Origin: SIG622 sp045652245
GTDB taxonomy: Bacteria; Bacillota; Clostridia; Oscillospirales; CAG-382
Direction of reading: 5' to 3'
NCBI GenBank assembly: GCA_045652245.1
Contig: JAZRTY010000023.1
Coordinates: 89,508 to 153,507 of the forward strand
DNA length: 64,000 nt
Shown: in pieces, positions 9,785-17,257 of the stretch
How positions within the stretch are numbered: the first letter of the stretch is position 1
Layout: each line of letters begins with the position of its first letter
Program-made: the position numbers and the translations under genes
The notes under the pieces: model-generated
Database searches by the model: none
Told to the model about the DNA's origin: nothing
The model's input: the letters and a program-made list of their open reading frames with translations, nothing else

Positions 9785-10639
9785 ATGCCGGGGAAAGCCT
9801 TTCTGGAAATCACAAACGCCTGTAATCTATCCTGCTCGTTCTGTCACGGAACGAAACGGAAAATAAAATACATAACCGAGGAAGAATTCACCCTTGCTGC
9901 CACACAAATACGTCGGTATGCCGAGTATCTGTATTTTCACTTAATGGGTGAGCCTTTGCTTCATCCGAAGCTGAAGGAGTTTCTCGGTATTGCAAAGGAG
10001 CTTGGTTTTAAGGTTATACTTACGACAAACGGAACTCTGTTGAGACGTTGTCGTGATATACTCCTGTCGGAATATGCACCCTTTAAGGTGAGTATTTCGC
10101 TTCACAGCTTTGAGGCAAATAAAATAGGTATTCCTCTGTCGGAATACCTGGCTATGTGTTTTGAGTTTTGTAAAGTGGGCGCTGAAAACGGAATTATCTG
10201 TGTTATGAGACTCTGGAACAAGGGGTCTGAAAGCAGTACTCTTAACGACGAGATAATATCCGAAATGCACAAGTTTTTTGACGAAATCAGTCCTTGCGAG
10301 TGGAAAGAGATATACAGTGGATATAAAATCTGTGATAAAATTTTTCTTGAATGGGGAGAAAAATTTGATTGGCCTGACATTGACGGTGAATTTGTGGGGG
10401 AGAATCATTCCTGCTACGGACTTCGCGACCAATTCGGTATTCTTTCTGACGGAACGGTTGTCCCCTGCTGTCTTGATGCAGATGGAAGCATAAATCTTGG
10501 AAATATTTTCAAAACACCACTATCGGAAATTCTCTCGTCTCCTCATGCTGTAGCACTTCGGGAGTCCTTTATCGACAAAAATATAAAAGAGGAACTGTGC
10601 AGACGTTGTGGGTATGCTAAGGGGAAAAATTATAAATAA
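9785..10639 (+). CDS. Radical SAM protein with SPASM domain
   Basis: 284 residues. The radical SAM cluster motif CxxxCxxC is at C13, C17 and C20, very close to the N-terminus. A GEP-type segment (MGEPLLHP) binds the SAM carboxylate. The C-terminus carries a SPASM-like set of cysteines (HSCYG, VPCC, CRRCG) for auxiliary clusters. Such proteins act as peptide-modifying enzymes or anaerobic sulfatase maturases. No precursor peptide or sulfatase gene lies beside it, so the substrate is unknown. It is monocistronic with its own promoter and terminator. Confidence 0.85.
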   Translation: MPGKAFLEITNACNLSCSFCHGTKRKIKYITEEEFTLAATQIRRYAEYLYFHLMGEPLLHPKLKEFLGIAKELGFKVILTTNGTLLRRCRDILLSEYAPFKVSISLHSFEANKIGIPLSEYLAMCFEFCKVGAENGIICVMRLWNKGSESSTLNDEIISEMHKFFDEISPCEWKEIYSGYKICDKIFLEWGEKFDWPDIDGEFVGENHSCYGLRDQFGILSDGTVVPCCLDADGSINLGNIFKTPLSEILSSPHAVALRESFIDKNIKEELCRRCGYAKGKNYK

Positions 10640-10645
10640 AACAGC

Positions 10646-10678
10646 AAGCACACGACCGCACCTTGTCGTGTGCTTTTG
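10646..10678 (+). terminator. Terminator after the radical SAM gene
   Basis: Perfect 11-bp stem (10646-10656 with 10665-10675), eight-base loop, followed by TTTTGTT. Confidence 0.85.
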
Positions 10679-10679
10679 T

Positions 10680-11060
10680 TATATGCAAGGGACTTTATCC
10701 CCATACTACCCCACCATTTATTACGGGGGACGTTGTCCCCCTGTACCCCCGAGATACTTTTTCCCACCATAAAGCTGGAAAAAGTATCCAAAAAGAGCCC
10801 TAGTCAAGGGAAAAGGCTTTTTCCCTTGACAATCCCTTTTCCCGTAAGTTATTCTGATAAAATTTGATACTTTAATTTCTCGCCATCAACTTTGGCTCGG
10901 TCAATTTCTTCGAAATTGACACCTCGCATTATGGAAAAAAATCAAGTTATTTTTACAAAAAAACACGCCGACCTGTTTCACAAAGTGGAATAGTCCGGCG
11001 CAATATTTAAAGTTTTTTGCCCCTCTTTTTTTCAAAAAAGAGGGCGAGGGGTTTGGGGGC
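10680..11060. repeat. Gene-free block packed with inverted repeats, probably an interspersed element
   Basis: This 380-base interval has no credible gene but many perfect inverted repeats: GGGGAC/GTCCCC near 10725-10740, 12-bp arms at 10753-10764/10777-10788, 12-bp arms at 10803-10814/10819-10830, 9-bp arms at 10900-10908/10912-10920, and 11-bp arms at 11021-11031/11034-11044. G- and C-runs (GGGGAC..CCCCCTGTACCCCC) look like the small dispersed repeats of gut Clostridia. Whether it is repeated elsewhere cannot be seen from one window. Confidence 0.5.
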
Positions 11061-11080
11061 GAGAAGCCACCAAGAATATC

Positions 11081-12166
11081 TTACAATTCTAGCTTATAGT
11101 CGCCTGTTTTGATAAGTCCCATTTTTCTCATAATTTCATTGAAGAGAATCGAAAGAACAGCAGGAAGAACTATACAGGTTACAAGAACTCCAATCCATAC
11201 ATTTCCGTTTGTAATTCCCATATCAGTAAAGATACCGAGAGGGCCTACAAGTCCACAGGTACCCATACCTGCAGATACACCCGTACATTTTAGCTTAAAC
11301 AGCATTGTTGAAACAGGTCCTGTTATTGCAGAGGCAAGTGTTGCAGGAATCCAGATAATCGGTTTCTTTGTAATATTACCCATCTGAAGCATTGATGTAC
11401 CGAGTCCCTGCGCTACAATGCCACCCCATCTGTTTTCCCTGAAGCTTATAACTGCAAAACCTACCATCTGTGCACAGCAGCCTGCAGTTGCAGCACCACC
11501 TGCAAGTCCACTAATGCCAATCATAGCACAGATTGCCGCTGAAGAAATCGGAAGTGTGAGGATTATACCAACAACAACCGAGATTATAATTCCCATAAAG
11601 AAGGGCTGAATTTCTGTTGCAGTATTTATGAAATATCCGAGCCAATACATAGCATATGCAATAATCGGACACACAAGCTTTGATACGAGAAGTCCCGAGA
11701 AAATTGTAACTACGGGTGTTACAAGAATATCAACCTTTGTTTCCTTTGAAACCATCTTACCAAGCTCTACTGCAATAATTGTTGCAATAAACGCACCTGC
11801 AGGGCCTGCTGTAATTGATTTTTCAACTCCGTCAAGCATATATGTAAATGCAAGTCCGTTACCACAAAGTCCGACAACACCTGCACTGAAAAGTACAAGT
11901 GGTGGAGCTTTAAGTGCCGAGGCGATAGCTATACCGAGAATTGCACCCGTTGCACCTTTAGCATAGTTTGCTGCAAGCTTTAAAAATTCTGCTACATCGA
12001 AAAGTACTGCTACATTTCCGAGATATTTCCCGAGAGTTTCAAAAATCGTTCCGATAAGAAGCGACGAAAAAAGACCGAGTGCCATATAGCTCATACAGTC
12101 AATAAAATAAAGCTTTGGTGAAATTACAATGTTTTTACGATTTAAAAATGCTTTGAATTTGCTCAT
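11081..12166 (-). CDS. PTS_EIIC_2 / PfoR-type integral membrane protein
   Basis: 361 residues, about ten hydrophobic segments, with glycine-rich loops (GLAGGAATAGCCAQMVG, GLVGPLGIFTDMG). The pattern matches the PTS_EIIC_2 family, which includes PfoR of Clostridium perfringens and other EIIC-like proteins without a visible PTS partner. No EIIA or EIIB gene is nearby, so sugar transport is unproven. It lies 41 bases downstream of the HAD gene and may be read through from the phosphate operon. Substrate and role are unknown. Confidence 0.72.
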   Translation of the reverse strand: MSKFKAFLNRKNIVISPKLYFIDCMSYMALGLFSSLLIGTIFETLGKYLGNVAVLFDVAEFLKLAANYAKGATGAILGIAIASALKAPPLVLFSAGVVGLCGNGLAFTYMLDGVEKSITAGPAGAFIATIIAVELGKMVSKETKVDILVTPVVTIFSGLLVSKLVCPIIAYAMYWLGYFINTATEIQPFFMGIIISVVVGIILTLPISSAAICAMIGISGLAGGAATAGCCAQMVGFAVISFRENRWGGIVAQGLGTSMLQMGNITKKPIIWIPATLASAITGPVSTMLFKLKCTGVSAGMGTCGLVGPLGIFTDMGITNGNVWIGVLVTCIVLPAVLSILFNEIMRKMGLIKTGDYKLEL

Positions 12167-12207
12167 TTTCAGTTTCCTTTCATATTTGCTAATTGTATTT
12201 AATAAAA

Positions 12208-12819
12208 TCAGCTTCTTGCAAAAAGCTTTCTTTTTATTCTTTTAAATAGTGGTAGCTTGTAGCTGTTCCAGGGAATAATTTTTTCACCGTCAACAATGAA
12301 GGCTTGTTTTGAAATCTGTGCAAGAGGTGTATCAGACAATGCGTCGGAATAGAATTTATCTATACTGCCCTTTTCAAAGCCTGCATTTAAGAAACGTCTT
12401 ACCTTTTCTTCACCGTGACAGTTTTTCCCCGTTGTTTTACCCGTTTTACTGTCGACATCCGAAGCATAAAGATACTTAATACCGAGTTTTTCACAACAAG
12501 GCTTTACAAGAAAATACGGGGAAGCAGATATAATCACATCATCTTCCTTCTGCATTTCAAGGTAAAAGCTTTTAATTCTTCCGATGTTCTTATCCCAGAA
12601 TTCGGGCAGTAGTTTTTCTGTGTCAATTCTTGAAAAATAAGAATAAAATTTCTCCTTATACTCTGTTTTTGACATTCGTTTGAATAAAATTTTTATGCTC
12701 GGACAGAACATCTTAAAAAGTCCAATCAGAAGCGACGGTTTTTTCGCGACACAAAAGAAATAAAATCTCGCACTACTGTCACCATCAAATATTGTCTTGT
12801 CAAAATCGTATACATTCAT
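12208..12819 (-). CDS. HAD-IB family phosphatase
   Basis: 203 residues. Motif I is DFDKTIFDGDS at residues 5-15 (nucleophile D5, acid D7). Motif II is the SASP segment near residue 100. Motif III and IV acidic residues lie around YSDALSDTPL. The family resembles phosphoserine-phosphatase-like HAD-IB hydrolases that act on small phosphorylated metabolites or glycerophosphate head groups. It sits in a phosphate-transport cluster (DUF47 and Pit upstream), consistent with phosphate scavenging. The substrate is not determinable. Start ATG 12819 follows AGGAAAAAAT. Confidence 0.8.
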   Translation of the reverse strand: MNVYDFDKTIFDGDSSARFYFFCVAKKPSLLIGLFKMFCPSIKILFKRMSKTEYKEKFYSYFSRIDTEKLLPEFWDKNIGRIKSFYLEMQKEDDVIISASPYFLVKPCCEKLGIKYLYASDVDSKTGKTTGKNCHGEEKVRRFLNAGFEKGSIDKFYSDALSDTPLAQISKQAFIVDGEKIIPWNSYKLPLFKRIKRKLFARS

Positions 12820-12883
12820 ATTTTTTCCTGAAACCTTTTACAACAATACCACTTCAAAGCTTTGAAGTGGTACTATCCCAAAA

Positions 12884-13507
12884 TTAACTGTTTTTAATAA
12901 TAATTGCTGCAACTGTGTCTGCTACGTGCTCGCAGGCATCTGCACACTTTTCAAGATAGTCATATATTTCTCTGTTCGCAATTATTTCCGACAAATCTCT
13001 CTTACTCATATAGAGGTTTCTTACAGCCTTAAGATATATACTGTCACATTCCTCTTCCATATCATTAAGACTGATAATCAACTCCTGGAATCGGGAGGTT
13101 TTCTTATAGTTTTCAAGCTCAGAAAGAAGTTCCTTCATTGCCGCACAGCAACCGAGAATTTCCTTTGCCATAAGCAACTGTTCCTCTTGAACCTTGTCAA
13201 CACACTGTATGTAGAAGCGCTGGAGAACTTCCTCGATTGTATCTGTAACCTCGTCTATGTTTTGACTCATAGTTGCAAGGTCTTCTCTGTCAAAGGGAGT
13301 AACAAATGCCTTTGCAAGTGCTACTGACATTTCGTGTCTTGTAGCGTCTCCCGTATGCTCAAGGGTATGCATTTTTACGAGCATTTCCTCTATTTTTTCG
13401 CTATTATAGTTTTCAAGACATTCAACAAGATATTTTGCTGCGTTATAGGAACATTCTGTTGCCTTGATAAAATTCTGATAGTAAAAACGGTCTGCCTTAT
13501 TTGCCAT
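12884..13507 (-). CDS. DUF47 / PhoU-like phosphate transport regulator
   Basis: 207 residues, nearly all alpha helix, with PhoU-like repeats containing acidic clusters (EEVLQRFYIQC, DMEEECDSIYL, CADACEHVADTV). DUF47 (TIGR00153) proteins are encoded next to Pit transporters and are thought to regulate them. Here the gene starts 23 bases after the pit stop. ATG 13507 follows an AGAGAGGTAT site. The context makes the assignment firm; the biochemical role remains inferred. Confidence 0.9.
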   Translation of the reverse strand: MANKADRFYYQNFIKATECSYNAAKYLVECLENYNSEKIEEMLVKMHTLEHTGDATRHEMSVALAKAFVTPFDREDLATMSQNIDEVTDTIEEVLQRFYIQCVDKVQEEQLLMAKEILGCCAAMKELLSELENYKKTSRFQELIISLNDMEEECDSIYLKAVRNLYMSKRDLSEIIANREIYDYLEKCADACEHVADTVAAIIIKNS

Positions 13508-13530
13508 AACTATACCTCTCTTATAATAAT

Positions 13531-14586
13531 TTAGTTAAATATTACCAAAAACAGCTTTGTCATTAAAAATCCGATAAGTCCACATCCTGGGAAGGTAAGT
13601 ACCCAAGTCAGTACCATTTCCTTAACGACACTCAGGTTTATTGCTTTAATACTTCTAACGGCACCAACACCCATAATTGCAGTTGTTTTTGCGTGTGTTG
13701 TGGAAACCGGCAAGCTCAGAACCGAGCAAAGCAATAACGATGAGGAAGCTGCAAGGTCAGCAGAAAAGCCCTGATATTTTTCAAGCTTTACCATATCCAT
13801 ACCAACTGATTTTATGATTTTCTTACCACCTATTGCAGTTCCAAGACACATAACAACAGCACACAAAACCATTATCCAGGTTTCCGGCACAGTACCTGTC
13901 GGGATATCTCTGCCCTGTGACATAAACAGACATAGAATTATAATACCCATAAATTTCTGACCATCCTGCGCTCCGTGCATAAAAGCAGAATATGCTGCAC
14001 CAAAAATCTGTGCATACTTGAATATCGGCTCAGTTTTTCTGCGTTCTACGTTATAGAAAATCTTTGTTACAAGCTTACAAACAAGCCAGCCAAGACCAAA
14101 GCCCAATGTTACAGAAATTACGATACCGTAAAGCACCTTTACCCACTCAGCACCGTTAACACCGGCAAGTCCACCGTTAAGTGCTATAGCAGAGCCGGTA
14201 AGTCCTGCAATAAGTGCATGGCTCTCACTTGTGGGAATACCAAAAACGAAGGCAGCCGTTGCCCAGGTAACTATTGCAAACATTGCAGCACTCAGTGCTA
14301 TAATTGACTTATCAGGATCACCACCAAAGTTAACCATTTTAGTTATGGTCTGTGCAACCTTGGGGCTAAGCATTGTCATAACATAAACACCGAGAAAATT
14401 AAATACAGCTGCCATAAGAATTGCACCCCTTGCTGACATACAACGGGTAACCACACAGGTTGCAATGGCGTTTGGTGCGTCTGTCCAGCCGTTTACAAGA
14501 ATTACTCCCAGTGTCAGAATAACAGCTATACACAAAAGAGGATTTTGCATCATACTGTTCCAAAAGTTTTCGATTGATAAATCCAT
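13531..14586 (-). CDS. pit: Inorganic phosphate transporter, PiT family
   Basis: 351 residues from the ATG at 14586, which has AGGAGGT immediately upstream; an in-frame ATG 24 bases earlier lacks such a site. The duplicated PiT signature is visible: GWTDAPNAIATCV near the N-terminus and SAFMHGAQDGQKFMG in the middle. About ten membrane helices. It would take up Pi, probably with a cation. It heads a minus-strand operon with DUF47 and a HAD phosphatase. The promoter contains a PhoP-box-like array. Confidence 0.93.
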   Translation of the reverse strand: MDLSIENFWNSMMQNPLLCIAVILTLGVILVNGWTDAPNAIATCVVTRCMSARGAILMAAVFNFLGVYVMTMLSPKVAQTITKMVNFGGDPDKSIIALSAAMFAIVTWATAAFVFGIPTSESHALIAGLTGSAIALNGGLAGVNGAEWVKVLYGIVISVTLGFGLGWLVCKLVTKIFYNVERRKTEPIFKYAQIFGAAYSAFMHGAQDGQKFMGIIILCLFMSQGRDIPTGTVPETWIMVLCAVVMCLGTAIGGKKIIKSVGMDMVKLEKYQGFSADLAASSSLLLCSVLSLPVSTTHAKTTAIMGVGAVRSIKAINLSVVKEMVLTWVLTFPGCGLIGFLMTKLFLVIFN

Positions 14587-14634
14587 TTTTACCTCCTGAT
14601 TTTTATGCAATATGCTGCTTGCGCTTACCTTGAT

Positions 14635-14685
14635 ATTTTACCATATTTTACAAATAATGTCAAGGGAATGTCAAAGAAATTCACA
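14635..14685 (-). promoter_or_regulatory. pit promoter with PhoP-box-like direct repeats
   Basis: Read on the minus strand: -35 TTGACA (14663-14658), 17 bases, -10 TAAAAT (14640-14635). Four hexamers, TGTGAA, TTGACA, TTGACA and TGTAAA, occur at exact 11-base steps (14685, 14674, 14663, 14652 as their 5' ends). This is the layout of Bacillus PhoP boxes (TTAACA-like repeats spaced 11 bp), overlapping the -35. The promoter is well supported; PhoP binding is inferred. Confidence 0.65.
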
Positions 14686-14746
14686 ATCTTTGTACATATG
14701 ACGCATACAATAATTCCCCGAAAGATAAGGTTTGTACTACACAACA

Positions 14747-14775
14747 AAAGAGCTATCGGTTTATTCCGATAGCCC
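14747..14775 (-). terminator. Terminator after tpiA
   Basis: Perfect 8-bp stem (14752-14759 with 14766-14773), six-base loop, followed by TCTTTTGTTG on the minus strand. Confidence 0.75.
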
Positions 14776-14794
14776 TTTAAAGTTTGAGATTATT

Positions 14795-15550
14795 TTACTG
14801 AGCAGCTTCAACGATTATTGCAAAATCCTGTGCCTTAAGGGATGCGCCACCGATAAGACCACCGTCAACATTTTCCTTTGCAAGGAGTCCTGCGCAGTTC
14901 TTTGCGTTCATTGATCCACCGTACTGGATAATTGTATTCTGAGCAACCTTTTCGCCGTAAAGACCGATAATAACGTTTCTTACAACACCACAAGCTTCAT
15001 CAGCCTGTTCATCTGTTGCAACCTTACCTGTACCAATTGCCCATACAGGCTCGTATGCGATTATAACGTTCTTCATTTGGTCTGCAGATACGCCCATAAG
15101 AGCGATTTTTGTCTGAAGTCCGAGAACTTCATTTGTAATATCCTGTTCTCTTTCGGTGAGCAGCTCGCCGATACAAAGGATTACCTTAAGTCCTGCGTCA
15201 AGAGCTGCAAGCACTCTCTTGTTAACAGTTTCGTTTGTTTCACCGAAATACTGTCTTCTCTCACTGTGACCGATAATTACATATTCAACACCAAGGTCAA
15301 GCAGCATTTCTGCTGAAATTTCACCGGTAAATGCTCCACTTTCTTCAAAGTGAACGTTCTGAGCGCCGATTTTGATGTTTGTTCCCTTTGTAGCTTCAAT
15401 TGCATTCTGAAGATTTACAAAAGGTACGCAAGCTACGATGTCACAATTATCCTTTCCTGCAACCATTGGTGCAAGCTTTGAGAGAAACTCTACTGTTTCA
15501 GTAGGAGTCTTGTTCATTTTCCAGTTTCCTGCAATTACATTTCTTCTCAT
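14795..15550 (-). CDS. tpiA: Triosephosphate isomerase
   Basis: 251 residues, the usual length. It interconverts dihydroxyacetone phosphate and glyceraldehyde-3-phosphate. Visible residues include AGNWKMNK (catalytic Lys), IGHSERR (His electrophile) and the catalytic Glu in YEPVWAIGTG with flexible loop 6. ATG 15550 was chosen because AAAGGAAA precedes it; a longer frame would swallow that site. It follows pgk on the minus strand in one operon; gap is absent from this segment. Confidence 0.96.
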   Translation of the reverse strand: MRRNVIAGNWKMNKTPTETVEFLSKLAPMVAGKDNCDIVACVPFVNLQNAIEATKGTNIKIGAQNVHFEESGAFTGEISAEMLLDLGVEYVIIGHSERRQYFGETNETVNKRVLAALDAGLKVILCIGELLTEREQDITNEVLGLQTKIALMGVSADQMKNVIIAYEPVWAIGTGKVATDEQADEACGVVRNVIIGLYGEKVAQNTIIQYGGSMNAKNCAGLLAKENVDGGLIGGASLKAQDFAIIVEAAQ

Positions 15551-15621
15551 TGTTTTATTTCCTTTCAAAACTATGTTCAAAGGGCAAAGCTATGTCGCAT
15601 TGCCCTCTTTTATTTATCTAA

Positions 15622-16920
15622 TTACTTGTTGTTAAGAGCTGCTATACCGGGAAGTTCCTTGCCTTCAAGGAATTCGAGGGATGCACCGCCACCTGTTGAG
15701 ATGTGTGTCATCTTATCAGCAAACCCGAGCTTTTCACAAGCAGCAGCAGAGTCACCACCACCGATAATGGAAATTGCTCCACTTTCAGCAACTGCCTTTG
15801 CTACATCAATTGTACCCTGTGCGAAGTTTGCCCATTCGGAAACGCCCATCGGTCCGTTCCAGATAACTGTTCCGGCACCCTCAATTGACTTTGCGAAAAG
15901 TTCTCTTGTCTTCTCACCAATATCAAGTCCCATCCAGCCGTCCGGAATAGAATCAGAGTAAATTCTCATAAATGTTGTGTTTTCATCATATTCCTTACCG
16001 ATAACGTTATCAACAGGGAGAAGGAAGTTTACACCCTTTGCTCTTGCCTTGTCAAGCATTGACTTTGCAAGCTCGAGCTTATCGTCCTCACAGATTGATG
16101 TACCGATATCATTTCCGAGAGCCTTGAAGAAGGTGTAAGCCATACCACCACCGATAATGAGTGTATCAACCTTATCAATGAGGTTTTCAATAACACCGAT
16201 TTTGTCAGAAACCTTAGCACCACCAAGGATTGCAACAAGAGGTCTCTTGGGGTCTGCAAGTGCTGTACCCATAACCTCGATTTCCTTCTGGATAAGGTAT
16301 CCGCAAGCTGCGTCTTTTATAAATTCTGTAACACCTGCAGTTGAGCTGTGTGCTCTGTGAGCAGAACCGAATGCGTCATTTACATAGCAATCAGCAAACT
16401 GTGCAAGTTCCTTTGAGAAAGAGGGGTCGTTCTTTGTTTCTCTTGCATCGAAACGAACGTTCTCAAGAAGTACAGCTTCGCCTTCCTTGAGAGCTGCTAC
16501 CTTTGCCTTTGCATCTTCACCGATAATATCGGTTGCAAATGTTACCTTGCCACCGAGAAGCTCGTTAAGTCTTTTTGCAACAGGTGCAAGAGTAAACTTT
16601 ACCGGGTCTTCCTTTGCTGCCTTTTCAAGCATCTTAGCCTTAGCTTCTGCCTGTTCTGCTTCGGGAAGTGCTTCGATTTTTGCCTTTTCCTTCTTTGTAA
16701 GTCCGAAGCCTTCTGTTAAAACTGCGTGAGGTTTACCCATGTGGGAAGTGAGAATTACCTTTGCTCCATTATCAAGAAGGTACTTGATTGTAGGAATTGC
16801 ACTTACAATTCTCTTGTCACTTGTAATTACGCCGTCCTTGAGCGGTACGTTGAAATCGCAACGAACAAGAACTCTTTTGCCACGTACTTCGATGTCTTCT
16901 ACTGTCTTTTTGTTAAGCAT
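15622..16920 (-). CDS. pgk: Phosphoglycerate kinase with an extra helical insert
   Basis: 432 residues against the usual 390-400. Pgk transfers phosphate from 1,3-bisphosphoglycerate to ADP. Typical motifs are present: RVLVRCDFNVPL, SHMGKP, NDAFGSAHRAHSST, a GGAKVSDKIGV segment and the GGGDSAAACEK end. Between SHMGKP and FTLAPVAKRL, about residues 65-108, a Lys/Glu/Ala-rich stretch adds roughly 35 residues, probably a helical hairpin. The flanks are intact, so the enzyme should be active. It is the first gene of the pgk-tpiA operon. Confidence 0.95.
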   Translation of the reverse strand: MLNKKTVEDIEVRGKRVLVRCDFNVPLKDGVITSDKRIVSAIPTIKYLLDNGAKVILTSHMGKPHAVLTEGFGLTKKEKAKIEALPEAEQAEAKAKMLEKAAKEDPVKFTLAPVAKRLNELLGGKVTFATDIIGEDAKAKVAALKEGEAVLLENVRFDARETKNDPSFSKELAQFADCYVNDAFGSAHRAHSSTAGVTEFIKDAACGYLIQKEIEVMGTALADPKRPLVAILGGAKVSDKIGVIENLIDKVDTLIIGGGMAYTFFKALGNDIGTSICEDDKLELAKSMLDKARAKGVNFLLPVDNVIGKEYDENTTFMRIYSDSIPDGWMGLDIGEKTRELFAKSIEGAGTVIWNGPMGVSEWANFAQGTIDVAKAVAESGAISIIGGGDSAAACEKLGFADKMTHISTGGGASLEFLEGKELPGIAALNNK

Positions 16921-16996
16921 AACTTGTCCTTTCCTTCTCCGACCAAAAGTCGGTGCAAGATCTTCACCTTGCTTTTATGAATATTTTAATAACTGA

Positions 16997-17026
16997 ATTA
17001 TAGCAGCTGTGTCAATATTTTAACAA
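16997..17026 (-). promoter_or_regulatory. pgk promoter with Rex-operator-like palindrome
   Basis: On the minus strand TTGTTA (17026-17021) and TATAAT (17002-16997) are 18 bases apart. The -35 is embedded in a Rex-like site read as TTGTTAAAATATTGACA (17026-17010), close to the clostridial Rex consensus TTGTTAAnnnnTTAACAA. The Rex gene is in the same window at 21642. Confidence 0.5.
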
Positions 17027-17164
17027 ACTGCACCAAATGACATTATAGCATATTATTTCCACTTTTTCAAGTCGTGGAGTAAAATTTTATATTTTTTTAC
17101 AATTTGTACAATATGTTAGCAAAAATTCCTTCGACTTTGAGCCTGTCCTCTCCTTTGTCGATAC

Positions 17165-17193
17165 TTGACAACACAGAAATTTTGTTGTATAAT
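17165..17193 (+). promoter_or_regulatory. Consensus promoter of the 17-22 kb operon
   Basis: TTGACA (17165-17170), 17 bases, TATAAT (17188-17193). It fixes the true start of the next gene downstream of position 17200. Confidence 0.85.
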
Positions 17194-17257
17194 ATATCTG
17201 TATAAATTTGTGAAAAATTGTCGAAGTTTAAATTATTTGTCAAGAAAGGACCGAGTT

